A DNA stretch of 64,000 bases from Hymenobacter psychrophilus (GTDB taxonomy: Bacteria > Bacteroidota > Bacteroidia > Cytophagales > Hymenobacteraceae), in assembly GCF_900107135.1 (NCBI RefSeq), contig NZ_FNOV01000007.1, forward strand, positions 230,530 through 294,529, read 5' to 3'. Below the pieces are notes generated by a model. The model was not told the origin of the DNA, ran no database searches, and was given only the letters and a program-made list of their open reading frames with translations. This document shows, piece by piece, positions 45,125 through 54,247 of the stretch (position 1 is its first letter; every line of letters starts with the position of its first letter). A program made the position numbers and the translations under genes.

Positions 45125-45973
45125 TCAGGCGGGCAGCAATGGCACCCCGCGCAGCGCCAGCACAAACAGGCTGGCCACGACCATGGCGTACAGGGCCGCC
45201 CCCAGCCAGGTAAGCAGTACGGCGCGGCGCGGGAGCCAGCGGCTAAGCACCCAGCCGAGCAGCGGCACGAGTTGCAACGAGTGCAAGCCCAGGAAGTGGG
45301 CCGGGCGCAGGTCGCCGGCGCGGGTGCTCCAACCCAGGCCCGGCAGGCCGGGGCCGCCATCGGGGGCGCCCACGGTATGCTGGCTCAAATGAATCATCAT
45401 GCCACCTAGCACCGAGCCCACCAGAAACAGCGCCAGACCCAGCCGCACGCCCCACACGTAGCCAGCCGGGCCGGCCGGCCGATACCGCCATACCAGATAC
45501 ACCGCCCAAAAGGTGAGCAGCGTATTCACCAGAATAAACACGCCCATGAGCCCGAAAACCACACCGTCGAAGAGGCTGGCGGCGTTGTAGTGCGAGGTAG
45601 TGCCGCGGGCCGCCTGTAGGAAAACGCAGCCGATTTCCACCACCATGCTCAGGCCCACGCCCCAGCTTAGCCCGCGCACGGCGCATTGAGCCCGGGCGGG
45701 CAAACCGGCCAGCAGCCAGCCCAGCGTCCAGACATACAGCGTTATCGAGACGGCGAATTTGGCCGGTTTCAGCCACACTGCCAGGCCCGTTACTGCCCGC
45801 CCATCGAAGGGCAGCAGCGCCAGCGCCATTAGCAGCAGGGCTACGTGCAGCCAACCCACCAGGCTCAGTACCGGGTTGGCGCGGTGCAGGTGCCGAAATC
45901 GGGCCGTCAGCCAAAACCAGCGCGGGCCACTTGCTGGAAATAAAGCGTGGGTTGAGAGCTGGGTGGTGTCCAT
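45125..45973 (-). CDS. Multi-pass membrane protein, 282 aa
   Basis: Around eight hydrophobic helices (VGWLHVALLLMALALLPF, LYVWTLGWLLAGLPA, FGLMGVFILVNTLLTFWA and others), N-terminal MDTTQLSTHALFPASGPRW. No family recognised. Its gene follows the ABA4-like gene by 12 bp on the same strand, so the two are likely co-transcribed. Confidence 0.75.
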   Translation of the reverse strand: MDTTQLSTHALFPASGPRWFWLTARFRHLHRANPVLSLVGWLHVALLLMALALLPFDGRAVTGLAVWLKPAKFAVSITLYVWTLGWLLAGLPARAQCAVRGLSWGVGLSMVVEIGCVFLQAARGTTSHYNAASLFDGVVFGLMGVFILVNTLLTFWAVYLVWRYRPAGPAGYVWGVRLGLALFLVGSVLGGMMIHLSQHTVGAPDGGPGLPGLGWSTRAGDLRPAHFLGLHSLQLVPLLGWVLSRWLPRRAVLLTWLGAALYAMVVASLFVLALRGVPLLPA

Positions 45974-45985
45974 GGCAGTGGGGTT

Positions 45986-46444
45986 TTACTGGATGAGGGA
46001 CGAGCCGGAAACTGCTGCGGGCCGATAAAAGCGCCGCAGCCCCGCGTAGAGCAGCAGCCCTACCGGCCCTAACATGAACGTGAGCAGCAAGCAGGGTACC
46101 AGCAGTGCGTGGGGCACCCCGCGCCGCCGTGCATCCAGGCTTTCCCAAATGCCCAGGCACATATCAAAACACAGGTAATGCACCCAGCCGGCCAGCAGCC
46201 CCCAGGGGTTGCGGAACAACACCGCCACATCGGCCAGTGAGTTGAAGCCACCTTCTACCGCACCTGGGGCCAGTAGCTGGAAGCCAATTAGCAGGGCGTA
46301 GGCGGTGGCTAGCAGCAGCGGCAGTGCCCCGCTCAGCACCAGCCACCGCGTAACGCGCCAGTTCGGAGCCAGCACCAGCAGGGCCCAGCCCAGCAGCGCA
46401 ATCGGGTTGGCTACGGAAAACAGAAAATCGGGGGAGAGCGGCAT
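45986..46444 (-). CDS. ABA4-like (DUF4281) membrane protein, 152 aa
   Basis: Four hydrophobic segments with the ABA4-like opening DFLFSVANPIALLGWALLV and later FRNPWGLLAGWVHYLCFDM, LLTFMLGPVGLLLYAGLRR. In plants the family is linked to neoxanthin synthesis; in bacteria its role is open. I prefer MPLSPDFLFS (46444) over the ATG 27 nt upstream because the fold begins there. Confidence 0.75.
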   Translation of the reverse strand: MPLSPDFLFSVANPIALLGWALLVLAPNWRVTRWLVLSGALPLLLATAYALLIGFQLLAPGAVEGGFNSLADVAVLFRNPWGLLAGWVHYLCFDMCLGIWESLDARRRGVPHALLVPCLLLTFMLGPVGLLLYAGLRRFYRPAAVSGSSLIQ

Positions 46445-46508
46445 GGGTGGCGGGGTTGGTTGATAAGCCAAAGGTGTTCATCGAACCCCATGAAACCTAC
46501 CCCTTTGC

Positions 46509-46560
46509 GGGTGAGCCGCAGTCAGCCCGGGGCGAAGCAGCGGTCCGGCGGGGGCGAACC
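46509..46560 (+). promoter_or_regulatory. Three GGGYGAACC-type sites spaced 21 and 22 bp (candidate LytTR site)
   Basis: GGGTGAGCC (46509-46517), GGGCGAAGC (46530-46538) and GGGCGAACC (46552-46560). The last ends about 36 bp before the -7 box at 46597, where an activator would bind. The same motif in two perfect copies is at 45052. Confidence 0.6.
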
Positions 46561-46596
46561 AAAGCCCTGCGGCCAACCACCGTCCCGTCCGCGCCG

Positions 46597-46604
46597 TACC
46601 TTTA
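46597..46604 (+). promoter_or_regulatory. -7 box TACCTTTA, 4 nt before a GTG start
   Basis: A transcript from this box would begin at or next to the start codon at 46609. No -33 TTG; the GGGYGAACC cluster may take over as activator site. Confidence 0.5.
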
Positions 46605-46608
46605 GGCT

Positions 46609-47295
46609 GTGAAAGCCCGTTCCTTTTTTGCTGTGTTTCTCCCGCTGCTGGCCGGGGCACTGGCCGCGCTGCCAGCCCGGGCCGACAGCCCCCCCGATAC
46701 CACTTTTGTGCGCGAGCGTCACCGCCGGCCGGTATTCCAGATTGACCAGCGGTTTTCCATTATCAATGGTAAAGTGGCCGGTATCAACGGGCTGCGCGGC
46801 GGCATCGAGTGGCGCGGACGCTGGCGGGCGGGCCTGGGTTTCTACCGCCTTTCGGGCGGGCTACGCACGCGCCAGCCCCTGCCCGAAGGCCTACCGGCCG
46901 GCACCCGCGACGAGGTGCGCTTCCGCTACGTGGCTGGCTACGGCGAGTATGTTTTTATTGGCAACCGGCGCTGGGAGCTGAGCGCCCCGCTGCAGGTGGG
47001 CGTGGGCTACTATTACACCCGCTTCTTTTTGCCCAATGGCGACAGCCAGCGCAGCGGCCGCAAGGTGTTGTACCTGGTCGAGCCCTCGGTGGCCGCTCAT
47101 TACCGGATATTCCGGTGGGTGGGCATTGGGGCCGGTACCGGCTACCGGCAGGTATTCGCGTCCGGCCAGCAGCCCGAAGATCAGATCAGCGGCTACATCT
47201 TCTTTGCCCGCGCCAAGCTCTTCCTGGGCGACCTTTACAAAGTCGTGCGCGGCCACGAGCGCCTCCTCAACCCGGACTGGGGCTCGGATGAGTAA
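46609..47295 (+). CDS. Hypothetical outer-membrane beta-barrel protein, 228 aa
   Basis: Signal peptide MKARSFFAVFLPLLAGALAA with start GTG, then alternating aromatic strands (WRAGLGFYRLSGGLRTRQ, VGYYYTRFFLPNGDSQR, RWVGIGAGTGYRQVFASGQ) typical of small outer-membrane barrels. No family recognised. It is the best candidate target of the LytTR system because of the sites upstream. The TAA stop touches a heptad array. Confidence 0.72.
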   Translation: MKARSFFAVFLPLLAGALAALPARADSPPDTTFVRERHRRPVFQIDQRFSIINGKVAGINGLRGGIEWRGRWRAGLGFYRLSGGLRTRQPLPEGLPAGTRDEVRFRYVAGYGEYVFIGNRRWELSAPLQVGVGYYYTRFFLPNGDSQRSGRKVLYLVEPSVAAHYRIFRWVGIGAGTGYRQVFASGQQPEDQISGYIFFARAKLFLGDLYKVVRGHERLLNPDWGSDE

Positions 47296-47385
47296 AAGGG
47301 GAAACAGGAAACTGGTGAGCTGACCTTCGGGAAACCTAACGGCGCAAGTGGCGCAATCAGGTCTTCCGAACATCAACTCACCAGT
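47290..47385. repeat. Heptad array forming an inverted repeat between convergent genes
   Basis: Left GGAAACA-GGAAACT-GGTGAGC, right ATCAACTCACCAGTTCACC, which is the complement of AACTGGTGAGCTGA. The stop codon of menE (47373-47375) lies inside the right part and the stop of the barrel gene is at the left end. Confidence 0.75.
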
Positions 47386-48491
47386 TCACCGAGCGTAGCT
47401 TTTCGGTCGAGCTTGCCGGAGGCGGTCGTCTGGAATTCGGGCACGAAAACCAGCTGCCGGGGCACCTCGTAACGGTCCAGGCGCTGGCCAAGCAGCTCGC
47501 GTAGCTGCTGCTGACCGGCTTCGGGCAACGGCTCGCCCTCCACAAAAGCCGTTACCTGCTGGCCCAGGCGCGCATCGGGCTGGCCGGCCACGAAGGCGCG
47601 GCGGTTCAGGCCCAGTTCCATCAAGCCCAGTTCCAGCACCCGCTCCACCTTTTCGGCTGCCACCTTTACGCCGCCGCTGTTGATGACGAAATCGGCCCGC
47701 CCCAGCCACTCGAAGCTGTGGCCGTCGGGCGCGAGGCGGATGAGGTCGTTGGTGACGATGAGTTCGTCGTTGGTGACGTCGGCGCGCACCGTGAGGCAGC
47801 CGCGCTCATCCTGGCCCACCGCAATGCCGGGCAGCACCTGGTAAGTGGGGCTGGCCTGCGGGCCGTTGAGGCGGCGCAGGGCAATGTGCGAGGCCGTTTC
47901 GGTCATGCCGTAGGTTAAGTACACGGGTACCTTCAGGGCCTCAATTTCGTGGGCCTGGCTGCCCTCCACCGGGGCGCCGCCCACCAGAATGGCCCGCAGC
48001 TGGTTGAGGCGCGGGGCCTGGCCGGCCGCCAGCAGCGCCTGCATCTGTAGGGGCACGAAGGCGGCAAAATCGAAGGTAGCGTCGGGCGCTACCAACGCCA
48101 GCGGGTTGGCTTGCGGCTCCACAATGGTCAGGTGCATGCGCCGTTCCAGCCCGCGCACCAGCATCATCAGCCCGCCCACAAATTCGCAGTTCAGGCACAC
48201 CAGCAGCCGCTCGCCGGGGCCCAGGTCGAAGTAGTCGCCGGTGCGGCGGGCCGAGGCTTCGAGCTGCTGGCGCCGGAAATGCACCGGCTGCGGCGGCCCC
48301 GTCGAGCCCGAGGTAGTCAGGCTGAACTCCTGGGCCCCGTTAAGCCACTCGCGCACAAAATCGAGCACCCGGGCCTCGTAGCCATTAAGCTCGGCCGGAG
48401 CCAGGGCCGGGTATTGCTGAATATCGGCGTAGCGAAACTCGCGGCCGTTGAGCAGCAGCGAGTCGGGCAGTAAGCTGGTGGTAGCGTTCAT
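47373..48491 (-). CDS. menE: o-Succinylbenzoate-CoA ligase, 372 aa
   Basis: Activates o-succinylbenzoate with CoA and ATP in menaquinone synthesis. Adenylation motifs: TTSGSTGPPQPVHF (P-loop), VYLTYGMTETASHIAL, INSGGVKVAAEKVER and the catalytic Lys region TTASGKLDRKA. Shorter than acyl-CoA ligases in general, as usual for Bacteroidota MenE. The start at 48491 (MNATTSLLPDS) is chosen over the Met 57 nt upstream. Its stop is in the heptad array. Confidence 0.93.
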   Translation of the reverse strand: MNATTSLLPDSLLLNGREFRYADIQQYPALAPAELNGYEARVLDFVREWLNGAQEFSLTTSGSTGPPQPVHFRRQQLEASARRTGDYFDLGPGERLLVCLNCEFVGGLMMLVRGLERRMHLTIVEPQANPLALVAPDATFDFAAFVPLQMQALLAAGQAPRLNQLRAILVGGAPVEGSQAHEIEALKVPVYLTYGMTETASHIALRRLNGPQASPTYQVLPGIAVGQDERGCLTVRADVTNDELIVTNDLIRLAPDGHSFEWLGRADFVINSGGVKVAAEKVERVLELGLMELGLNRRAFVAGQPDARLGQQVTAFVEGEPLPEAGQQQLRELLGQRLDRYEVPRQLVFVPEFQTTASGKLDRKATLGELVS

Positions 48492-48559
48492 AAAATTTGG
48501 AGCCGTATTTTCTGCCAAAGGAGCGGCGGCAGTAAAGCAATTGAACAAAAAAAGAGCGA

Positions 48560-48582
48560 ATAGCTTGCCGCTAACAGCTCAG
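48560..48582. repeat. Short heptad array at a stop codon
   Basis: On the minus strand the words GCTGTTA-GCGGCAA-GCTATTC follow directly on the TGA stop of the next gene (48579-48581), between it and menE. Confidence 0.55.
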
Positions 48583-49031
48583 GATTGAAGCAGCCAGCGC
48601 TGGTACGCCTCGGCCGACGGAGCGGTGAGCCGGGCCAGCAGCGGCAGCAGCACTACATACGCGCCAAGCGCCGGGAGGCTGCCCACCAGCCCGTAAGCCA
48701 GCAGCAACGGCAGGCCCGACAGCAGCAACAGGCTGTCCTGTAATAAAATGCGGCTTTGGTAGATGCGCAGATTTTCTTCGGCCAGCCGCCGCAGGTTGGG
48801 CACCATGCGCCGCCGTAACCATAGCAGCCCCAGGCCGGCCAGCACCCCGCCACCGGCCAGCAGCGCCATTCTCCCACCCGAAGCCAAGGGTGCCGTACCC
48901 ACCCCGCCAGTGGCCAGCAGCCGGTTGATTGCCAGCACTAGCGTCCCCATCAGCAGGCTCTGCACTGCATAGTGCAACCAGTGCCGCCGCCGGATGCGGC
49001 CAATAGCGCGGTGAAAATTGGGGTTGTTCAT
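48579..49031 (-). CDS. Small membrane protein, 150 aa
   Basis: Starts MNNPNFHRAIGRIRRRHWLH with Arg-rich cytosolic N-terminus, then hydrophobic helices near 22-40, 52-70 and 103-135 (LLLLSGLPLLLAYGLVGSL). No family recognised. It occupies the place between menE and menB where menC or menA stand in many relatives. Confidence 0.65.
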   Translation of the reverse strand: MNNPNFHRAIGRIRRRHWLHYAVQSLLMGTLVLAINRLLATGGVGTAPLASGGRMALLAGGGVLAGLGLLWLRRRMVPNLRRLAEENLRIYQSRILLQDSLLLLSGLPLLLAYGLVGSLPALGAYVVLLPLLARLTAPSAEAYQRWLLQS

Positions 49032-49176
49032 CGGGTGGGCGGAGTGATGAAGACAAGTTGTTATCGACCAACCAAAGCCACCGGAAATAGTCTGAGCCCG
49101 AACTAAAGAAACTTTCAAATTGTGGAATACCGGCGAAATTGATTGTATATTAAGGTGTTCACTAAGCCCTGCTGCC

Positions 49177-49389
49177 ATGTCTGCCTCCGCCCCTAAATCT
49201 CTGCTGCCGGCCCGAGCCCTCATTTTTCGCCGCTACCTTACCTTCCGCAACCGCATCCAAGGGCTACGCCTGACGGCTGAAGCCATTCAGGAGGCCCGCC
49301 AGCGCCGCCAGCAGGCGCGCCACGACCAGCGCATGGTCAACTTCTACAGCTGGTGCGAAGCCTGCCGCGGCCTGGGCTCTATCTTTTAA
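49177..49389 (+). CDS. Small hypothetical protein, 70 aa
   Basis: Starts MSASAPKSLLPARALIF; highly basic with a long Arg/Gln helix (EAIQEARQRRQQARHDQR). The start is placed at 49177, the first Met after the AT-rich upstream section. Could be a chance reading, though codon use resembles its neighbours. Confidence 0.4.
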   Translation: MSASAPKSLLPARALIFRRYLTFRNRIQGLRLTAEAIQEARQRRQQARHDQRMVNFYSWCEACRGLGSIF

Positions 49390-49550
49390 GCGCCGGTAAG
49401 CGTTGTGCTTATGGTTTCAGCGGCCACACCTCGTTTCTTTTTCGGCCGGATTCTTTGCGTGGCAGCCACCCGGATTACCGGAAACCAACAGCGCCACCGG
49501 GTGAGGGTGGCGCTGGAGCGGGACTGTTTACAAGGTGAATCCTCGGGCAG

Positions 49551-49916
49551 TTATTGGGGCTTGGCTACCTCCGGCAGGAGCCGGAAATACGTGGCCACAA
49601 ACCGCTCGTTTACTACTGCGCCCTGCACCTGGGCCTGCCGGATTTTTTGGCAGAAACCATCTTTTGCGTGGGCGTCGCCGTGGGAGTCGATGTGGGTGCC
49701 GTCGACGAAATAGGCCTGGCCATTCAGGCGTACAGCTAGGTCGCAGCTTTTGCCGGGCAGGCCCAGCTGGCACTGCCCGCACGATGCTTCTACTACCTGC
49801 ACCGGCCGGGTCTGGTCGGGGCCGGCCGTGGCAACCGCTGGTTTAGCGGCCGATTGGGCCAGTACCTGAACCGGCATGACTACGCCGAGAAGCAACAGAT
49901 GCAGCAGTTTTTTCAT
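49551..49916 (-). CDS. DUF6370-type secreted protein, 121 aa
   Basis: Signal peptide MKKLLHLLLLGVVMPVQVLAQ, then the family core SCGQCQLGLPGKSCDLAVRL, YFVDGTHIDSHGDAHAKDGFC. The Cys residues and the DAHAKDGFC motif suggest a metal- or disulphide-based function; unproven. Lies between menB and menE. Confidence 0.78.
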   Translation of the reverse strand: MKKLLHLLLLGVVMPVQVLAQSAAKPAVATAGPDQTRPVQVVEASCGQCQLGLPGKSCDLAVRLNGQAYFVDGTHIDSHGDAHAKDGFCQKIRQAQVQGAVVNERFVATYFRLLPEVAKPQ

Positions 49917-50023
49917 CAAGAGTAATAGTTGAAAACCAAGGAAACAGAAACCACAAAGAACGTTACGCTTCGGCAGGCTCGGCATAACGTTCTTTTGTCA
50001 GTCGTTCAGCGACCCAACAGCCG

Positions 50024-50848
50024 TTACGGAAACTTGGGGTATTTGTCGAAATCGGGCTGGCGCTTCTCCACGAAGGCATTGCGGCCTTCTTTGGCTTCCT
50101 CCGAGAGGTAGTAGAGCAGCGTGGCGTTGCCGGCCAGCTCCTGAATACCCGCTTGCCCATCCAGCTCGGCGTTGAAGCTCGACTTGAGCATGCGCAGCGA
50201 CAGGGGGCTTTTCTGCAGAATTTTGTTGCACCATTCCACTGTCGTTTCCTCCAGCTTATCAAGCGGCACTACCTTGTTTACCAGGCCCATATCAAGGGCT
50301 TCCTGGGCGTCGTACTGGTCGCAGAGAAACCAGATTTCGCGGGCTTTCTTCTGGCCCACCACGCGCGCCAGGTACGAGGCGCCGAAGCCGCCATCGAACG
50401 AACCGACTTTCGGGCCGGTCTGGCCGAAGCGGGCGTTGTCGGCGGCAATAGTCAGGTCGCAGACCACGTGCAGTACGTGGCCGCCGCCAATGGCCCAGCC
50501 GGCCACCATGGCAATTACGGGCTTGGGCAGCGAGCGAATCAGCTTCTGCAAATCGAGCACGTTGAGGCGGGGCACGGCATCTTCGCCGATGTAGCCGCCG
50601 TGGCCGCGCACGCTCTGGTCGCCGCCCGAGCAGAAGGCCTTGCCGCCCTCACCCGTGAACACCACTACGCCGATATCGGTCCGGTCGCGGCAGATGTGCA
50701 TGGCCTGAATCATCTCATCCACCGTGAGTGGCGTGAAGGCATTGTGCACCTCGGGCCGGTTGATGCTGATTTTGGCGATGCCGCCATGCTGGGTGAAGAG
50801 AATTTCCTTGAACTCCTTGATGGTAGTCCACTCGATTTTTTCTGACAT
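50024..50848 (-). CDS. menB: 1,4-Dihydroxy-2-naphthoyl-CoA synthase, 274 aa
   Basis: Crotonase-fold enzyme that closes the naphthoate ring in menaquinone synthesis. Family markers: [32 protein letters not shown] (near 92-106), [22 protein letters not shown] (oxyanion region) and [18 protein letters not shown]. Length and motifs are typical. The stop lies 39 bp after menD's start region, on the same transcript. Confidence 0.96.
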   Translation of the reverse strand: MSEKIEWTTIKEFKEILFTQHGGIAKISINRPEVHNAFTPLTVDEMIQAMHICRDRTDIGVVVFTGEGGKAFCSGGDQSVRGHGGYIGEDAVPRLNVLDLQKLIRSLPKPVIAMVAGWAIGGGHVLHVVCDLTIAADNARFGQTGPKVGSFDGGFGASYLARVVGQKKAREIWFLCDQYDAQEALDMGLVNKVVPLDKLEETTVEWCNKILQKSPLSLRMLKSSFNAELDGQAGIQELAGNATLLYYLSEEAKEGRNAFVEKRQPDFDKYPKFP

Positions 50849-50887
50849 AGTAAAGGTGAGGTAAAGGGTAGTTGTAAATGGGTTTGC

Positions 50888-52768
50888 TCAGGTTGGCAGC
50901 GCGAAAGAGGTGCGCACCAAGGTACGGTACTGCTCAAAAAACGCGGCGTTGGTTTGCGAGTCGGTAAAGACTTCGAGCAGCGCCGCGCCGCCTTCGGTCG
51001 ATAGGAAAACCGGCAAGGCGGCCTCAAGTTCAGCAAAAGTAGAAACGGGGAAGTAGCGCAGCCCAAAGTCGCGCGCCGTATTCTCGGCCGTCAGGGGTTG
51101 GCGCGTTTCGAAAAACTCCTCCAACTCCGGCTGCTGGCGCGGGCCATCAATGAGCCGGAAAATACCGCCCGCGTGGTTGTTGAGCAGCATAACGCGCAGG
51201 TTGGGCAGCGGGTAATTGTGCCAGAATGCGTTGCGGTCATAGAAAAACGCCACGTCGCCGGTGATGAGCACTACCGGCCGCTCCGGCTGGGCCAGCGCCG
51301 CCCCCACGGCCGTGCTCGTGCAGCCATCAATACCGCTGGTGCCGCGGTTGGCAAACACCCCGGCCCCGTGCCCGGCCGGCAGACCCAGAATGTTGGCGTA
51401 GCGCACGGCCATGCTGTTGGCCAGGTGCAGCGCCGCGCCATCGGGCAGCAGCTGCAGGGCCTGAAATATGGTCGTAAACTCGTTGAACTGCTGGTTGGGA
51501 TGCTGCATAAAGTCAGCCAGAAAGCCAGTCGCCCAGTTCTCAGCCGCCAGCCAGGGCCGCAGGTAGGCTGCTTTGGCGGCGTCGGCCTCCGCCGGTGCCG
51601 GCCAGTTCAGACGGGGCCGCGGGGCCACGCGGGTGACGTCGGCGGGCAGCACGTTCCGGCCCGGTTCGGTTTGTCCGGGAGAAGAAGGCGCATCACTCAG
51701 GCTATCCGTATCCTCGTTTCGGGAGGCGAGGGCCGCGAAGAAATCGGTCGGCTCCATCCGAATAACCTGCGTGAGCGACTGAAAGGTATCGGCCACCGGG
51801 CCGGCAGCCTGGATGTGCCAGTGCCGCGCCGGGCGATGCTGACGCAGGTAGAGCTTGAGGGCCTTGGAAATGAGCGACTGGCCGAAAGTGATGAGCAGAT
51901 CGGGCCGTAGCGCCTCTTTCAGGCCGGGTTCGGGCACCGCCAGAAACACATCTTGGCGGCCCACAAAGCGCGGGTGCTGGTTGTGGCTGGCGGCGGTGGG
52001 TTGGTGCAGGTTGGCAATCAGGTCACCTACTACCGGCAGCTGCCAGGCCGTGGCAAATTCGCGCAATGCGAGCTGCAGCGGCACATCGGCCGGGTGCTGA
52101 CCGGCTACCACCAGCACGCGGGCGGTGCCGCGCAGGACTTCGCGCAACTCCCGGAGCGTGGCGGCGGGCAGTTGGGAGCGGCCGGGCAGCTCGTGCATCA
52201 CCTTCACCGGCCCAAACGTCAACTCCTCGTCCGGCTTGGGGTAGAACGGCTCCCGCAGCGGCACATTCACCTGCACCGGTCCGGCTGGGAACTGCTGGGC
52301 CAGGTTGATGGCTTCGCTCACGAGGCGCGCCGCGTGCCACTGGGCGTCGGGGTGGCTGGTATCGGTAGGAAAGGTGAACGAACCCTTGGCGTGCCGGCCG
52401 TACAAGTCGGTCTGGCGGATGGTCTGGCCGTCGAGCTGGTCAATCCATTCCGGCGGGCGGTCGGCCGTGAACACCACCAGCGGAATCTGCTGGAAAAACG
52501 CTTCGGCCACGGCCGGCGCGTAGTTGAGGCCGGCCGTGCCCGAGGTACACACCAGCGCCACTGCCCGCCGCTGGGCCTGCGCCAGCCCGAGCCCGATAAA
52601 GGCGGCGGCCCGCTCATCGGGTACCGTGCGCACTGTAATGGCCGGGTGCCGGGCGAAGGCAATAGTGAGCGGCGCGCACCGGCTGCCCGGCGACAACACC
52701 ACATCGGTAATGCCCAGTTGCGCGCAGATTTCGGGGATGTTATGAACGGCCTGGAGGCTGCTGGGCAT
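50888..52768 (-). CDS. menD: SEPHCHC synthase, 626 aa
   Basis: Thiamine-diphosphate enzyme joining 2-oxoglutarate with isochorismate. N-terminal LSPGSRCAPLTIAF and DERAAAFIGLGLAQ, LVCTSGTAGLNYAPAV, then TADRPPEWIDQLDGQTI, and in the third domain the ThDP/Mg motif GDVAFFYDRNAFW (near 525-540). Somewhat longer than E. coli MenD, with an insert near residue 370-400. Preceded by menF on the same strand. Confidence 0.96.
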   Translation of the reverse strand: MPSSLQAVHNIPEICAQLGITDVVLSPGSRCAPLTIAFARHPAITVRTVPDERAAAFIGLGLAQAQRRAVALVCTSGTAGLNYAPAVAEAFFQQIPLVVFTADRPPEWIDQLDGQTIRQTDLYGRHAKGSFTFPTDTSHPDAQWHAARLVSEAINLAQQFPAGPVQVNVPLREPFYPKPDEELTFGPVKVMHELPGRSQLPAATLRELREVLRGTARVLVVAGQHPADVPLQLALREFATAWQLPVVGDLIANLHQPTAASHNQHPRFVGRQDVFLAVPEPGLKEALRPDLLITFGQSLISKALKLYLRQHRPARHWHIQAAGPVADTFQSLTQVIRMEPTDFFAALASRNEDTDSLSDAPSSPGQTEPGRNVLPADVTRVAPRPRLNWPAPAEADAAKAAYLRPWLAAENWATGFLADFMQHPNQQFNEFTTIFQALQLLPDGAALHLANSMAVRYANILGLPAGHGAGVFANRGTSGIDGCTSTAVGAALAQPERPVVLITGDVAFFYDRNAFWHNYPLPNLRVMLLNNHAGGIFRLIDGPRQQPELEEFFETRQPLTAENTARDFGLRYFPVSTFAELEAALPVFLSTEGGAALLEVFTDSQTNAAFFEQYRTLVRTSFALPT

Positions 52769-52801
52769 AGATGAAAATTAGAGAGGGATGTAAAAACGGA
52801 G

Positions 52802-52930
52802 GCATGCTGAGCATGTGGCGCATGGAGCCAGGGTCCGGAGGCGCAGTCGAAGCATCTCTACCGCAACAGGTAAATCCATGCGTTGGGGTAAGCACTGCGG
52901 CAGAGATGCTTCGACTTCGCTCAGCATGAC
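52802..52930. repeat. Hairpin repeat, family A copy 7 (variant with extra segment)
   Basis: Outer tips GCATGCTGAGC and GCTCAGCATGAC, inner AGTCGAAGCATCTCTACCGC. The left arm contains the same extra module CATGTGGCGCATGGAGCC as copy 3. Lies between menF and menD. Confidence 0.8.
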
Positions 52931-52948
52931 AACCACTCAGGTCTGTAA

Positions 52949-54163
52949 TCACTCCAGAACCGCCCCGATCGTGCGCAGCTTCAGCTCGGTTTCCTGCCAC
53001 TCTTTGGTAGGGTCGGAGTCGGGCGTTAGACCGGTGCCGGCATACAGCACGGCCTGGTTGGGGCGCAACTGCAGGCAGCGCAGGTTTACGTAGAGGCGGG
53101 CGGCGCCGGGTTCGGGCAGGTTTACGGGGCCTAGGAAACCGGCGTAATAGGCGCGGTCGTAGCCTTCGTGCTGCTTTATAAAATCGAGGGCCGCCTGCCG
53201 GGGCATGCCGCTCACGGCCGAAGTGGGATGCAGCAGCCGTAGCATATCGGTGCCCAGTGTGGCGAAGGGTACGTTGCCCAAATCCACCGCGAAATCGGTG
53301 CGCAGGTGCAGCACGTCGCCGGCGGCCACCGTGCGCGGGCCGGTTTCGTGGTACTCGCGCAGCCGCAGCTGCTTGAAGCAGTTGACGATGTAGCGGGCCA
53401 CCAGCGCCTGCTCCTCAATTTCCTTCTGCCGCCAGATGGCCTCGCTCGGGACGTGGCCCGGCAGCAGCGGCTGGGTGCCGGCCAGCGCCATCGTCCGGAA
53501 CACCTGGTCTTCGCCCACCTCCGCCAGCACCTCGGGCGTGGCCCCCAGCCAGGTGCCGGCCCCCGGCGCACTCACCAACGACACGAAGGCCGTGGGGTAG
53601 CGCCGTTGCAACCCTTCAAAGGCCCGCAGCGCATCAAACCCGGCCGGCAGTGCCTGATGCACCGCCCGGCTCGATACTACTTTCTGCACCTTGCCAGCCC
53701 GCATAGCCGCTATGCCGGCCCGCACCAGGGCCTCGTACTCGGGCTGGCTAACGGGGCGCGGGGCATGGCGGGGCCGCACGTGCCAGGCCAGCGGTGCCGG
53801 GTCGGGTAGCGCCGCGAACTGCTGCCGCAGCTCGGGCAGTCGGCTGGCGGCCCCGGAACTCACGCGTACCTCGTCGGGCCGGGCCAGGTCGAAGTACAGA
53901 TCGGCCGGTAGAAACAGGGGCGGGTTGTGGTCGGAATCCTGGAAGGGAAAAAAGGCGAACCCGGCCGGGGCGCTGGCCTCCAGCGCGGGTGGCAGGCCCA
54001 CATAGGCTGCTTCCACCCGCAAACTCAGGCACAGCCGGGCCGACTTTTCGCCGGGCAGCCGCCACAATGCCACCGGCCGGCCGCTGCTTAAAGCCAGCGC
54101 CACCAGTCGCCGCAGCCGCTGGGCCGGCGGCAAATCAGGGTTCCAGGCAACGGTTTGGAGCAT
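52949..54163 (-). CDS. menF: Isochorismate synthase, 404 aa
   Basis: Converts chorismate to isochorismate, the first menaquinone step. C-terminal chorismate-binding core: VQKVVSSRAVHQAL, FVSLVSAPGAGTWLGATPEV, FRTMALAGTQPLL and the Mg-binding end GTGLTPDSDPTKEW. The ATG at 54163 (MLQTVAWNPDL) is preferred over the Met 66 nt upstream. First enzyme of the men genes on this strand. Confidence 0.95.
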   Translation of the reverse strand: MLQTVAWNPDLPPAQRLRRLVALALSSGRPVALWRLPGEKSARLCLSLRVEAAYVGLPPALEASAPAGFAFFPFQDSDHNPPLFLPADLYFDLARPDEVRVSSGAASRLPELRQQFAALPDPAPLAWHVRPRHAPRPVSQPEYEALVRAGIAAMRAGKVQKVVSSRAVHQALPAGFDALRAFEGLQRRYPTAFVSLVSAPGAGTWLGATPEVLAEVGEDQVFRTMALAGTQPLLPGHVPSEAIWRQKEIEEQALVARYIVNCFKQLRLREYHETGPRTVAAGDVLHLRTDFAVDLGNVPFATLGTDMLRLLHPTSAVSGMPRQAALDFIKQHEGYDRAYYAGFLGPVNLPEPGAARLYVNLRCLQLRPNQAVLYAGTGLTPDSDPTKEWQETELKLRTIGAVLE

Positions 54164-54214
54164 ATGCAGGGGCCGGTAGGGGTAGGGTTGAGGGTGATTG
54201 AGGTAATAAAAGCA

Positions 54215-54233
54215 TGTCATGCTCAGCATGACA
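54215..54233. repeat. Tips-only remnant of hairpin repeat family A (copy 9)
   Basis: TGTCATGCT-C-AGCATGACA: only the outermost 9 bp of the family A element remain, a perfect palindrome. It suggests precise loss of the inner part. Lies between menI and menF. Confidence 0.6.
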
Positions 54234-54247
54234 CCCTTTTGCGTGCT

